From Bifidobacterium ruminantium DSM 6489 (lineage in GTDB: Bacteria; Actinomycetota; Actinomycetes; Actinomycetales; Bifidobacteriaceae), in the NCBI RefSeq assembly GCF_000770925.1, contig NZ_JDTK01000012.1:23610-87609 (forward strand): a DNA stretch of 64,000 nt, read 5' to 3'. Shown here in pieces: positions 45,018-53,625 of this stretch (its first letter is position 1; every line of letters begins with the position of its first letter). The notes under the pieces are model-generated. The model ran no database searches. It saw nothing but the letters and a program-made list of their open reading frames with translations, and had not been told where the DNA came from. The position numbers and the translations under genes were made by a program.

Positions 45018-47150
45018 ATGAATGAAGCCCCACATGACCCCGTAGGCCAGGTCATAGAAGACCGGTACCGGGTTATCAGCAGAATCGCCGACGGTGGCAT
45101 GGCCACGGTGTATCAGGCCATCGACGAACGGCTGGAACGCACCGTCGCCATAAAAATCATGCATACGCAGCTGGCGCAGGGGCCGAAGCGCGATCAGTTT
45201 GTGGAACGTTTCCGACGTGAGGCCCGTTCCGCGGCTGCGATAGCCAATCCGCACATCGTGCAGGTCTACGACACCGGCGAATTCGATGGATTGGATTATC
45301 TCGTCATGGAATACGTCCATGGCGTGAACCTGCGTTACGAAATGAACCAGCAGGTCACCTTCAGCGTACGCGAGACGCTCCGGATTGTCGGGGAAACGCT
45401 GGATGGTTTGGCGTCGGCTCATCGTGCGGGCCTGGTGCACCGTGACATCAAACCGGAGAACATCCTGCTCAACGACCGAGGGCATGTGCAGATCACCGAT
45501 TTCGGCTTAGCCAAGGCCGTTTCGCAGGCCACGTTGTCATCCACGGGCATGTTGTTGGGCACGGCCTCGTATCTGGCGCCGGAAATGATCGAAAGCAACC
45601 GGGCGATTCCTCAAGGTGACCTCTATTCCGTGGGCATCATGGCTTGGGAGATGCTGACCGGCAAGGTTCCCTTCAACGCCGACAATCCAGTGACGTTGGT
45701 GTTCAAGCACGTGCATGAGGATGTGCCGGACGTCTCGACCGTCTGTTCCGGCATCAACGCCGATGTGGCGGCATTCATCGCAAGACTCACCACGCGCGCA
45801 CCGGAGGAACGTCCCCGGGACGCCTCCGCGGCACTTGAAGAGCTACAGCGATTGCAAACGGGACTCACGATTGACGATTGGCAGTATCGTCTGCCCGCAG
45901 GAACCGACGTCTCAACCGTAGTCGGCGATCCGGGCATGGTTCCTCCCGCTCCGCCCGTCCCACCTACGGATCAATCCGATGACCGCACACGTCCTCTTGG
46001 GGAGACCGCGCCGAATGCCACCAGCATCATGCCGGCGGAACAATCGCAGAGCGACCCGGAGGCGACCGCCCGTCTGTCTTTGGGCGGGCACGAATCCCCG
46101 ACCGGAGTCGCGGAAAAGGGCGACAGCAAGCAGCAGGGACGCAACCGCAAACACACCCCCGTGATTATCGCGTGCATAACGGCGGCTGCGCTCGTCTGCG
46201 CCGGTGGCGGTGGCTATGCGTGGTGGTATTTCCAAGGTCCGGGCAGTTATTGGACTTTGCCTCAACCGGCTGACCTGTCATGCACGACTTCAAAGACCTG
46301 CCGTATCTCCAACGTCAAGTGGAGCTCCTACGAGGAGCTGCTGAAGTTCGCCAACATCGAATACGAAACGACCGAGGTCTACAGCGATTCCGTCTCCGCG
46401 GGAGACATCGTCTCCACCGATCCGGCGAACGTCGGATCGCATGTGAGCAAACGACGTCATCAGAAGGTGAGGGTGGTCGTGTCGAAGGGTGTCAAACAGG
46501 CCACTGTTCCCGCCGATATACTCGACACCGGCAGCGCAAATGGCAAGGATCCTGTCAAGGCGCTGGAAAGGGCCGGCTTCGACGATATTGAGCGGACGCC
46601 GGACAGCGATGACACATATTCCATGGATGTTCCCCAGGGAGCGTTGCTGGCCCTCAGTGTCAACCCTGGCGCCACACTGCCCCATAATACGAAGATCACG
46701 GTCACCCTGTCCCAAGGACCGAAGCCTGTCGTCATGCCGAATGTCGTCGGCGAGTCGAAGGACGAGGCTCAGCAGGCGTTGGACGGGCTCAAGCTCACTG
46801 TCGACTGGTCCGAGCAGTTCGATGACAAGATCCCGCAGGGACAGGTGATTTCCGCCTCCGCAAAGGCCGGCGACGAATTGCATTGGGGCGATGCCGTCAA
46901 AGTGGTGGTGTCGAAGGGGCCGCAGACCGTGACGTTGCCGAATTACGTCGGACAACGCGCGTCCGACGCCAAGAGCGCGTTGGAGAAGCTTGGATTCAGC
47001 GTGAAGATCAGCTCGCAAATCACGCTTGATTCCAGCCAGGACAAGAAAGTGGCATCCCAAGATCCCGTAGGCGGCACTGAGGTGCGTCTGCATCAGGAGG
47101 ATGGGACGCCGACCACCATCACTTTGAAGATGTATTCGTCATTGTTCTGA
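45018..47150 (+). CDS. pknB: PASTA-domain Ser/Thr protein kinase
   Basis: Membrane Hanks-type kinase of 710 residues from ATG 45018. Kinase domain ~15-275: glycine loop 'IADGGMATVYQA', Lys in 'VAIKIM', catalytic 'HRDIKPENILL', 'DFGLAK' and the 'APE' motif. A single membrane helix follows a polar linker at about 390-412 ('VIIACITAAALVCAGGGGYAW'). Four PASTA-like repeats fill the extracellular part and would sense peptidoglycan fragments. The first is atypical and contains two Cys ('SCTTSKTCRI') that could form a disulfide. The AAGGAA site is ~15 nt from the ATG, longer than usual, so the exact start is uncertain. Confidence 0.92.
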   Translation: MNEAPHDPVGQVIEDRYRVISRIADGGMATVYQAIDERLERTVAIKIMHTQLAQGPKRDQFVERFRREARSAAAIANPHIVQVYDTGEFDGLDYLVMEYVHGVNLRYEMNQQVTFSVRETLRIVGETLDGLASAHRAGLVHRDIKPENILLNDRGHVQITDFGLAKAVSQATLSSTGMLLGTASYLAPEMIESNRAIPQGDLYSVGIMAWEMLTGKVPFNADNPVTLVFKHVHEDVPDVSTVCSGINADVAAFIARLTTRAPEERPRDASAALEELQRLQTGLTIDDWQYRLPAGTDVSTVVGDPGMVPPAPPVPPTDQSDDRTRPLGETAPNATSIMPAEQSQSDPEATARLSLGGHESPTGVAEKGDSKQQGRNRKHTPVIIACITAAALVCAGGGGYAWWYFQGPGSYWTLPQPADLSCTTSKTCRISNVKWSSYEELLKFANIEYETTEVYSDSVSAGDIVSTDPANVGSHVSKRRHQKVRVVVSKGVKQATVPADILDTGSANGKDPVKALERAGFDDIERTPDSDDTYSMDVPQGALLALSVNPGATLPHNTKITVTLSQGPKPVVMPNVVGESKDEAQQALDGLKLTVDWSEQFDDKIPQGQVISASAKAGDELHWGDAVKVVVSKGPQTVTLPNYVGQRASDAKSALEKLGFSVKISSQITLDSSQDKKVASQDPVGGTEVRLHQEDGTPTTITLKMYSSLF

Positions 47151-47182
47151 AAGCCAGCGCATTCCACGGCACGAGACAACCA

Positions 47183-47241
47183 CCGCATATGGTGATGGGG
47201 GTGTTCCGACGTTTCCGGAACACCCCCATCACCATATGCGG
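47183..47241. terminator. Long perfect hairpin between pknB and plsC-like gene
   Basis: Left arm 47183-47208 and right arm 47216-47241 are perfectly complementary over 26 bp with a 7-nt loop, between two convergent genes. It acts as a bidirectional terminator, but the stem is about twice the usual length. Confidence 0.85.
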
Positions 47242-47248
47242 AAGGAAT

Positions 47249-47986
47249 CTACTTGTTGCCGTTCTCGGGCTGATCGTCCTTCGCTCCAGCCTGCGCTTCG
47301 GCCTCCTGTCGGGCCTTGAGCTCGGCCTTGACCTTCTGCGCGTACTCGTCGACGTATTCCTGGCCGCTCATCTTCTGAATCTCGCGAGTCACACGGTCGG
47401 TGAGCGAACGCAGGTCGTCATGGGTAATCTCATCCACCGGCTTCTTCTCGACTTCAATCGGCTTGCCATAGATCACCGTGGATTTGCCTTTGTTCGGAAT
47501 GACCTGTCCCGGCTTCTGTAGTTCACGGGAGCCGATGATGGCGGCCGGAACGATCGGACATCCGGTTTCGAACGCCAATCGTGCCGCGCCGGTATGCCCT
47601 TTGTAAAGACGCCCGTCCGGACTGCGCGTGCCTTCGATGTGGATGCCGAACAGATGTCCGTCCTCGATGATCTCACGGGCATGGTTCAGCGCTCCAAGCG
47701 ATTTGGAGCCGCCGGAACGGTCCACGGGGAACACGCCGACGGAAGTGAACCACCACTTCTTGAACTTGCCTTTAATGCCCTTGCCTTCGAAATACTCGGC
47801 CTTGCCCATGAAATGAATCATGCGCGGGCAGGTCAGCGGCAGCAGGGCATCGTCGATGACGGCGAGGTGATTGGCCGCGATGATGGCGCCGCCCTCACGC
47901 GGAATGTTCTCAAGTCCCTGCGCGGTCGGCCCCAGACGATGGATGGCGATCGGACCCAGACCTTTGACGAAAAACCAGTAGAGCAT
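47249..47986 (-). CDS. plsC: 1-acyl-glycerol-3-phosphate acyltransferase family protein
   Basis: A 245-residue PlsC-type acyltransferase of phospholipid synthesis. The HX4D motif is 'ANHLAVIDDALL'. Later motifs are 'GVFPVDRSGGSKSLG', 'FGIHIEGTRSPDG' (acceptor glycerol phosphate site) and 'IVPAAIIGS'. The charged C-terminal ~25 residues are Ala/Glu/Lys-rich. The ribosome site is GGAGGAACGTGAAGA before ATG 47986. The exact acyl acceptor is unknown. Confidence 0.87.
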   Translation of the reverse strand: MLYWFFVKGLGPIAIHRLGPTAQGLENIPREGGAIIAANHLAVIDDALLPLTCPRMIHFMGKAEYFEGKGIKGKFKKWWFTSVGVFPVDRSGGSKSLGALNHAREIIEDGHLFGIHIEGTRSPDGRLYKGHTGAARLAFETGCPIVPAAIIGSRELQKPGQVIPNKGKSTVIYGKPIEVEKKPVDEITHDDLRSLTDRVTREIQKMSGQEYVDEYAQKVKAELKARQEAEAQAGAKDDQPENGNK

Positions 47987-48036
47987 TCTTCACGTTCCTC
48001 CCAACGGATTGGCACCCGCCCGATTAGAGTATAAGT

Positions 48037-48603
48037 ATGACTGACCTCAACAATACCAACGACGATGAAGAACGCCCAAACGATGAGTCGGATGGCGGCG
48101 TCTCGCCATCCGACAATCTGGATGCGGCTTGGGCCGAATTCGCGAATTCGCACGCCGATGACCTGAAGGCCGTGGAACGCTCGCGCAGTGCGAAACGTTT
48201 CGAAAAACACGCGCAACGTCAGGAAAAAGAGGCCCTGCTGTCCGTCAACGATCTGGATCAAGGCACATTCGTCGGCGACATGCCGTCAACCGGCCGCGGT
48301 CCACGTGATTTCACCGGTTCAAGCTGGCTTGATACTGACCGGGTCATGGACCGTTATGGTGAGGATTTCGTGCCACCGAACCCCAAAATCGGCCCTGTGA
48401 AATTGTCGAAGCTTGTCTTCTGGGTATTGCTGGTCGCCGGTGTCATCGGCATCATCGCTTCGGTGTTCATGCCAGCGCTGGCTTCGATCCTAGGGTCCAT
48501 CTTCGGTCTGTGCGCGCTGATCGGCGCCGCCGGACTCATTGTGCAGCATAAGGGACATTCCCAGACACGCACGGACGAATTCGATGATGGTGCGCGCGTC
48601 TGA
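48037..48603 (+). CDS. Hypothetical membrane protein with two C-terminal helices
   Basis: A 188-residue protein: ~120 polar residues (acidic start MTDLNNTNDDEERPNDESD, then basic/glutamine-rich), the conserved-looking 'DRYGEDFVPPNPKIGPVKL', then two adjacent hydrophobic segments (about 124-146 and 150-170) and a short polar tail. The layout is common to an actinobacterial family annotated only as membrane protein. TATAAG directly precedes the ATG, which could mean a leaderless transcript. It is divergent from the acyltransferase gene. Confidence 0.7.
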   Translation: MTDLNNTNDDEERPNDESDGGVSPSDNLDAAWAEFANSHADDLKAVERSRSAKRFEKHAQRQEKEALLSVNDLDQGTFVGDMPSTGRGPRDFTGSSWLDTDRVMDRYGEDFVPPNPKIGPVKLSKLVFWVLLVAGVIGIIASVFMPALASILGSIFGLCALIGAAGLIVQHKGHSQTRTDEFDDGARV

Positions 48604-48650
48604 TGACGGCTCCCATATGCGGCCTGGCTACAGTCATATCGGACGATGCA

Positions 48651-48699
48651 ATGTGAAGGCCCCGACACTGTCATTCCATCAGTGTCGGGGTCTTCACAT
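48651..48699. terminator. Bidirectional terminator before trpD
   Basis: 20-bp arms (48651-48670 with 48680-48699, one mismatch/G-T) with a 9-nt loop between the convergent membrane-protein gene and trpD. Confidence 0.8.
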
Positions 48700-48728
48700 G
48701 TCTGTACAAGCGCTATATACGCGCGGAT

Positions 48729-49781
48729 TCAGGCTTTCGCAGCCTGGGCGGTCGCAATCCACTTATCGAGCAGCGCCGTTGCCTTGCCGGAATCGACGGT
48801 CTGCTCGGCAATGGCATAAGCCGCCTTGAAGCGTTCGGCCAAGCTGGCATCGGCCGGTACCTGATGCCCGTCGGCCACGATGGCGGATGCGGCGTTCAAC
48901 AGGGCGGTGGTGCGGAACGGCACATCCTTGCCCGCGAAGAAATCACGTGCCAGTCGTGCGTTGAGCTCGGGTTCTCCACCTTTCAGGTCGGAAACGTTAA
49001 TCTTGGCGAGACCAAGTTCGACGGTCGGGTCAAATTCGTTTTCGACGACCTTGCCATCCTTGAACTCCCAGATGGAGACCGGCCCGGTCGGAGCCATCTC
49101 GTCGAGTCCCTCGCTGGAGGTGTAGACCATGCCAGTCTGGCCGTTCGCCGCATACACGGCGGCCATAATCGGGCTCATCTTGCGATTGGCGCAGCCAACG
49201 GCCATATGCTTCGGGCTCGCGGGGTTGGTCAGAGGACCAAGCACATTGAACACGCATGGCACGCCGAGCGCGGCGCGAATCGGTCCGACGAAACGCATCG
49301 CCGGATGGAAGGTGCGTGCGAACGCGAACGCGATGCCGCATTCGTTACCGACTTCAGCCACCTGTTCCGGCGTCAAATCCAACGGCAGTCCCAACGCTTC
49401 GAAGCAATCGGCGGTGCCGCACTTGGACGAGGCGGCGCGATTGCCGTGTTTGACGATTTTGACGCCCGCAGCGGCGGCAACGATCGCGCCCATGGACGAC
49501 AGGTTCACCGTGGATGCGCCGTCTCCGCCGGTGCCGACGATATCGGTGGTCTCGCCTTCGATATGCAGCGGGATGGCGTGGGCGACCATGGCCTTCGCCG
49601 CGCCGCGGACTTCATCGGGAGTCAATCCCAGCTGCTGCTGGGTGGCGAGCACCGCGCCGACGGCGGCCGGATTGGCGTTGCCGTTCATGAGGTCATCGAC
49701 GAACCACTCGGATTCCTCGGCGCTTAAGTGGTCTCCCCCAACCAGTTTGGTGAGAATCGACTTCCATGTGATCTCGGCCAT
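48729..49781 (-). CDS. trpD: Anthranilate phosphoribosyltransferase
   Basis: Second step of tryptophan synthesis: transfer of phosphoribose to anthranilate. 350 residues, with the PRPP-binding 'GTGGDGASTVNLSS', 'KHGNRAASSKCGTADCFEALG' and 'FAFARTFHPAMRFVGPIR', then 'FNVLGPLTNPA'. All active-site segments look intact. It stands alone, as trp genes often do in bifidobacteria. The GGGGGAGGATACT ribosome site is very strong. It marks the left border of accessory island 2. Confidence 0.94.
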   Translation of the reverse strand: MAEITWKSILTKLVGGDHLSAEESEWFVDDLMNGNANPAAVGAVLATQQQLGLTPDEVRGAAKAMVAHAIPLHIEGETTDIVGTGGDGASTVNLSSMGAIVAAAAGVKIVKHGNRAASSKCGTADCFEALGLPLDLTPEQVAEVGNECGIAFAFARTFHPAMRFVGPIRAALGVPCVFNVLGPLTNPASPKHMAVGCANRKMSPIMAAVYAANGQTGMVYTSSEGLDEMAPTGPVSIWEFKDGKVVENEFDPTVELGLAKINVSDLKGGEPELNARLARDFFAGKDVPFRTTALLNAASAIVADGHQVPADASLAERFKAAYAIAEQTVDSGKATALLDKWIATAQAAKA

Positions 49782-49979
49782 AGTATCCTCCCCCTGGCTT
49801 CACGCCAAGCGCTTCGATTGTGTTTCCGCCGCATATTCTAACCGCCGGATATTGCGTAAACCGTTCCCGTCCGCATGACGGTATGATTCATAACTTCCGC
49901 CCACCATCCTGTGGTTGTCCAGAGCGCTTCCCATTAGTTATGCGAGGTAATTATCCAAGATAACCAATATCGAGGCATC

Positions 49980-50160
49980 ATGAGCAAACCCGCGGAGCGC
50001 AACGTCCACAACGCCGACACACCGGACTTCAGCGTGCCGGACGACGGCCACGGCACACCGACCTCCAACACGATTGGCATCCTGCTCGACGCCTGCCAGA
50101 CCGCCAAACGAATCACGGAAGCCTTGCTGCCGCGGTCGCCGGCACCAAGGACCAATGTCC
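49980..50160 (+). pseudogene. Remnant of a regulator N-terminus (possibly MarR family)
   Basis: The first ~50 codons from ATG 49980 look natural ('FSVPDDGHGTPTSNTIGIL', 'DACQTAKRITEALLP') and resemble the start of bifidobacterial MarR-type regulators encoded next to efflux pumps. After about 50160 the reading becomes Arg/Pro-rich with no family likeness. A palindrome-like GGTAATTATC-CAA-GATAACC at 49947-49966 could be its old operator. Identity is uncertain. Confidence 0.35.
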
Positions 50161-50317
50161 TGGCGCGAGCACGGCGGGAAACCGTCCCATCTTTTAGACA
50201 TGTCCCACCGCACGACTTTCCGCTCCGCCGAAACGCCGTGCCGGACGACCAGGATTCCATCGTCGCCCGTATCGGTGGCGATGGGGAGCATCACACGAGC
50301 AGGAAGAAAGGAATATC

Positions 50318-50440
50318 ATGGCCGCATCATCCACCACATTCGAGCGCACGAACATACGCCGCCGGAATTCGGCATCGACGCGGCGACCGTGCAGTGGCTC
50401 ACCACCGGCTACATGATGAACTGCGTGGTCAAGGAAAGGT
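50318..50440 (+). pseudogene. Remnant of an MFS (DHA2-type) drug efflux gene
   Basis: An ATG with GAAAGGAA upstream (50318) starts MAASSTTFERTNI. In a different frame the codons at 50371-50433 read GIDAATVQWLTTGYMMNCVV-K, the typical end of helix 1 loop/helix 2 of 14-TM DHA2 transporters. The piece between them and everything after are missing. This is an internal deletion and truncation. Confidence 0.6.
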
Positions 50441-50688
50441 GGGGCAGGACTATGTGCCCAGTGGAACCACTGGAACCACTGGAATTTGGGTGACGGTTCC
50501 GACATGGCGATGCATGCTGAACTACCTGTCCAAGGATTACCTGCGTGATGGAGGAAATGGTTCAACTATCGAATGGTCGGTATCAGCCGAAAGTTTCCGC
50601 AGAACGGATGCCGCACCCCTCGAACAGGATGCTACAGCGTCTGCGATCATCAAGGCGCTGGATCGCTATATCGGCTCGTGGCGACAGT
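50441..50688. other. Interval without a supportable gene
   Basis: Contains a short imperfect repeat (GGAACCACT units at about 50462-50486) and overlapping open frames on both strands with no family resemblance. It is probably decayed sequence between the efflux remnant and the first membrane-protein gene. Confidence 0.4.
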
Positions 50689-51183
50689 TCATGACCGATA
50701 CCAATGGGGGAAGCGTGGATTTGTCGCAAAGGCGGCGGCAGTAAGCGCATTCCGCGGTGTCGATTGGCAGAAGATGTTTGCGGTTTGGTCTTCGGCCCAT
50801 AAGGATAACACGTCTGATTCCGCGATCGATGCAGCATGTGCGGCATTGGCAGTACTGACAAGCCACAGGGGATTCCGTAGGACTCGGACCTTTCGCGTTA
50901 GCAGCAGGGCAACAGAAGGGATGATCACATAGCCAGGGAAGACCAATAGCAGAAATATATAAAAAAGATGCCACCCAATATAGTTATACAGCACGCAAGT
51001 CGCAGCAAATGTAGCCGCGTATATCACGGCCGTTACCACTGGGGTTTGCGTGAGTGGGTTCTTCTGGTCCGGTGAGTTCTGCGCGAACGTCACCTGTACA
51101 TCCGGGTCGTGCCCGGCCGAATCGTGTTTGCCTGTGGCCATGCAGCCGCTGTTTTTGCTGTCATTCCCGTCGTTCTCTGCCAT
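50689..51183 (-). CDS. Small membrane protein, copy 1 (C-terminus probably damaged)
   Basis: A 164-residue protein starting MAENDGNDSKNSG behind AAGGGGGCATC. After a ~55-residue polar head it has two clear hydrophobic segments ('VVTAVIYAATFAATCVLYNYI' and 'FYIFLLLVFPGYVIIPSVALL') and the motif L-L-L-T-R-K. This is the same order as its neighbour at 51272-51760. Past 'NPLWLVSTA' the likeness fades and the end (ending 'FPHWYRS') is not hydrophobic where copy 2 has two more helices. I infer a frameshift or recombination in the last third. Function unknown. Confidence 0.55.
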   Translation of the reverse strand: MAENDGNDSKNSGCMATGKHDSAGHDPDVQVTFAQNSPDQKNPLTQTPVVTAVIYAATFAATCVLYNYIGWHLFYIFLLLVFPGYVIIPSVALLLTRKVRVLRNPLWLVSTANAAHAASIAESDVLSLWAEDQTANIFCQSTPRNALTAAAFATNPRFPHWYRS

Positions 51184-51271
51184 GATGCCCCCTTGTATGT
51201 TTTCAATGTATCTGTTCCGCAATGTCTGTGCATGATTTTCGCCTTTACCGTTGCCCAACGCCGGTTCTTTG

Positions 51272-51760
51272 TTACCGATTGCGGCTGTTGTGGTATGCGC
51301 GGCAGATCAAGCCAAGGATATAGAAGATGGTCGGAATTGTATACCCGCCCATGAAAAGCTGGAACGATAGTATGTCTGAAAATGAGTTGGTCAGTATTTT
51401 TACTACGCTAAACCATAGGGTGGCTTTGGGAGGTATGAGCATTAGCAAGGCTGCCATGCTTACTAGTGTCATCGCGTAGGTGAGCGCGGTGGTGCCGGCA
51501 AGCCACAAGAGATTCCATGAGGCGTTGATTTTTCGTGTCAGTAGCAGGGCTATGAAGGGAACGATTGCATAGCCGGGAAGTATTATCAGTAAAAATCCCC
51601 AACAGGCGGATAAGATGCTGCTATACAGTGCGCATGTCACGGTAAACACGCCTGCATATATAATGGCTGCCGACACCGGGTGTGGTGCATGTGCGTTGTC
51701 CTGTTTCGGTAGTTCGAGTCCGGCTATACACTCGCTGTCGCTCTTACTGGGTTCTGGCAT
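51272..51760 (-). CDS. Small membrane protein, copy 2
   Basis: A 162-residue paralogue of the gene at 50689. The polar N-terminus MPEPSKSDSECIAGLELP is followed by four hydrophobic segments ('AAIIYAGVFTVTCALYSSI', 'WGFLLIILPGYAIVPFIALLL', 'LTYAMTLVSMAALLML', 'SFQLFMGGYTIPTIFYIL'). It shares the L-L-L-T-R-K motif after the second helix. AAGGAACATC before ATG 51760 supports independent translation. The same frame is open upstream into the ABC-3C ATPase gene, so a fusion product is also possible. Similar non-coding sequence (GGCGTTGGGC-ACGGTAAA) precedes both copies. Confidence 0.6.
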   Translation of the reverse strand: MPEPSKSDSECIAGLELPKQDNAHAPHPVSAAIIYAGVFTVTCALYSSILSACWGFLLIILPGYAIVPFIALLLTRKINASWNLLWLAGTTALTYAMTLVSMAALLMLIPPKATLWFSVVKILTNSFSDILSFQLFMGGYTIPTIFYILGLICRAYHNSRNR

Positions 51761-53209
51761 GATGTTCCTTCCCGTGTGAACAATCCGGCTGTTTTGTGAT
51801 GTGTCTGTGCATGGCCTGATGTTTACCGTCGCCCAACGCCGGTAATAGAAATCCTCGTGGAACCATTCTCTTGGCCGATATTTCTTGTAATCGACCTTTT
51901 CCTCGTCGGCACCATCAAGAGTAGCTTGAAATCTTTTACGCAAAGCAGTCAGCTCGGCACATTCTGCACGAATTCTTTCTGACTGGGCAAGCCCATCAAG
52001 TCGTTGTCGTATTGTTCGGGCCTCCGGCTCAAGATTCCGGTGCAGCTGTTCCATATTGGACTGATGGGCGTTTTGCGCTTCGTCGATGCTCTGTGTCACT
52101 TGGATTCTTGCTTGGCGTAAGGATTCCTGATCCTTGGCCACACCATTACGAAGTTCGCGAATGCGGGACATTTCATTTTCCCGAGCACGAATGTCTTCTT
52201 CACTCGGTGGATCGATATGGACGGTGCTGTGGCAGAACTGACAAACATCGGGATAAGGTTGTTCCCGGTTATGGCGCATTGCCTGCAACTGCAGATCAAG
52301 GCGTGCCAAATCGGAATCGTATTGCCCTAGTAGGGTTTCACGCTGGGCGAGCAATACGTCCAGACGCTCGTTTTCCTGATGCAGTGCGCTGATGTGTTCA
52401 ACGAGTTCCGCATCTTCATCAATGGTTTTTCGACGCTGTTGTTCCAATTGCTGTAACGTGTTGCGCAGTTTCTCAATATAACTATCGACGGTTTTGCCTT
52501 CGGCAGCCGCGTCCCGTTCAAGTTGCTCAAGCTGTTTGATGCGGGGCTCGATGATATCGAGTTGGCTGAAGATGAATCGTTCCACCGCTTGCCTGCGTGC
52601 ATGGCGCTCGGCGGAACTTTCCTGTCTTGCCTCATCATTGAATGTTTCATCTTGAGCGAGGACCAGCAAAGCGGACAGGTTCTGCGTCATCGTTGTGTTG
52701 CTGGTGGTTTTGGGCAATAGAATCGATGGTTCGGGGCGAACGATCTGATCTTCGGGAACAAGCAGCAAATGTCGGATGGCATTCCAAGTAAAGGCCACGG
52801 TTCTGTAGGCCTCATTGACTGCGATTCTTCGTGCCTCATCAACGTCCAGCATTGTTAGCAGTACCGAGTTGATTGGTCGTTTGTTTTTGCCTCTGCGTGC
52901 GACCGTATAATCTCCCGGTTCCACATCTGAGTCAGTCGAAGAGACCTGAATCGTTTGCGAAGCCAACGAGCGTTGTAATGTCACTTCTCCGTGTTCGGTA
53001 CTGAAGGTGACGGATGCTCCTGCATATCCGGTGACATCCGTGAATGGTATGACGTTTCCGCCGCATACGAAGCTGATCGTTTTCGTAATTCCGGTTTTGC
53101 CGGTATTCGACGGGCCGATGATGCAATTCAATCCCTGCTGCAAATCAATGGTTGAGGCATTGCCATCGTTCCGAATCGCCTTGACTTGACGAATCCACAT
53201 TTTCCCCAT
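51272..53209 (-). CDS. ABC three-component system ATPase, truncated and fused in frame to a membrane protein
   Basis: One open frame of 645 residues. Residues 1-~456 are a Rad50/RecF-like ATPase: Walker A G-P-S-N-T-G-K-T at 32-39, then a long coiled coil (~195-310 and ~335-430) broken by a zinc-hook-like C-Q-F-C at 323-326. The sequence stops resembling an ATPase after 'REWFHEDFYYRR'. The second half of the ATPase head (signature, Walker B, D-loop) is missing, so it cannot be catalytically complete. Residues ~458-483 read through the leader of the membrane protein whose own start is Met484. The start ATG 53209 lies 5 bp after the MC gene. Confidence 0.7.
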   Translation of the reverse strand: MGKMWIRQVKAIRNDGNASTIDLQQGLNCIIGPSNTGKTGITKTISFVCGGNVIPFTDVTGYAGASVTFSTEHGEVTLQRSLASQTIQVSSTDSDVEPGDYTVARRGKNKRPINSVLLTMLDVDEARRIAVNEAYRTVAFTWNAIRHLLLVPEDQIVRPEPSILLPKTTSNTTMTQNLSALLVLAQDETFNDEARQESSAERHARRQAVERFIFSQLDIIEPRIKQLEQLERDAAAEGKTVDSYIEKLRNTLQQLEQQRRKTIDEDAELVEHISALHQENERLDVLLAQRETLLGQYDSDLARLDLQLQAMRHNREQPYPDVCQFCHSTVHIDPPSEEDIRARENEMSRIRELRNGVAKDQESLRQARIQVTQSIDEAQNAHQSNMEQLHRNLEPEARTIRQRLDGLAQSERIRAECAELTALRKRFQATLDGADEEKVDYKKYRPREWFHEDFYYRRWATVNIRPCTDTSQNSRIVHTGRNIMPEPSKSDSECIAGLELPKQDNAHAPHPVSAAIIYAGVFTVTCALYSSILSACWGFLLIILPGYAIVPFIALLLTRKINASWNLLWLAGTTALTYAMTLVSMAALLMLIPPKATLWFSVVKILTNSFSDILSFQLFMGGYTIPTIFYILGLICRAYHNSRNR

Positions 53210-53214
53210 CTTGG

Positions 53215-53625
53215 TTACCGGCTTTCCAGTATTCGTTCTATTATCGAATCGTAATTCAGCGTCGCCAATGTTTCGATGGCATGACGATAAGCCGTGACAT
53301 ATTCTCCATGTAATTCGTTGGCGAATTGCATGCACGTCGGGCTTGCGGAATAACTGGATCCGGCATCTTCGGTGATGGCGAAGCCTATGATTACCAGCCT
53401 GTTCAGCCCTCTTCGTACACGTTTGCGCCTGGCATCATACTCTGCTGTGGCATAAGGGTTGTCCCCGTGAAGGTTACTATTGCCAAAGCCCATGACCTTC
53501 ATGTAAGTTGCGGCAAAATCCATGACCGTGATTTCATCCAATGTTGCAGGGTGTGGCAATAAGGACAGGCATAGCGTAAGACGGGTTGCGGTTTCGCTCG
53601 GGGTGTTGAACAGGGAATCACTCAT
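53215..53625 (-). CDS. ABC three-component system middle component
   Basis: A 136-residue protein resembling the small middle component (MC2 type) of ABC-3C systems: 'LFNTPSETATRLTLCLSLLP', 'LDEITVMDFAATYMKVMG', 'YDARRKRVRRGLNRLVIIGFA', likely a winged-helix fold. It overlaps the upstream gene by 8 bp (ATGAGTGA) and is followed after 5 bp by the ATPase gene. This is the usual order effector - middle component - ATPase. Proposed as an adaptor between ATPase and effector. Confidence 0.65.
   Translation of the reverse strand: MSDSLFNTPSETATRLTLCLSLLPHPATLDEITVMDFAATYMKVMGFGNSNLHGDNPYATAEYDARRKRVRRGLNRLVIIGFAITEDAGSSYSASPTCMQFANELHGEYVTAYRHAIETLATLNYDSIIERILESR

Noticed and set aside
50462..50486. 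CRISPR-like short repeats (GGAACCACT units)
   Set aside because: Only two to three 9-bp units without spacers; simple local repeat.
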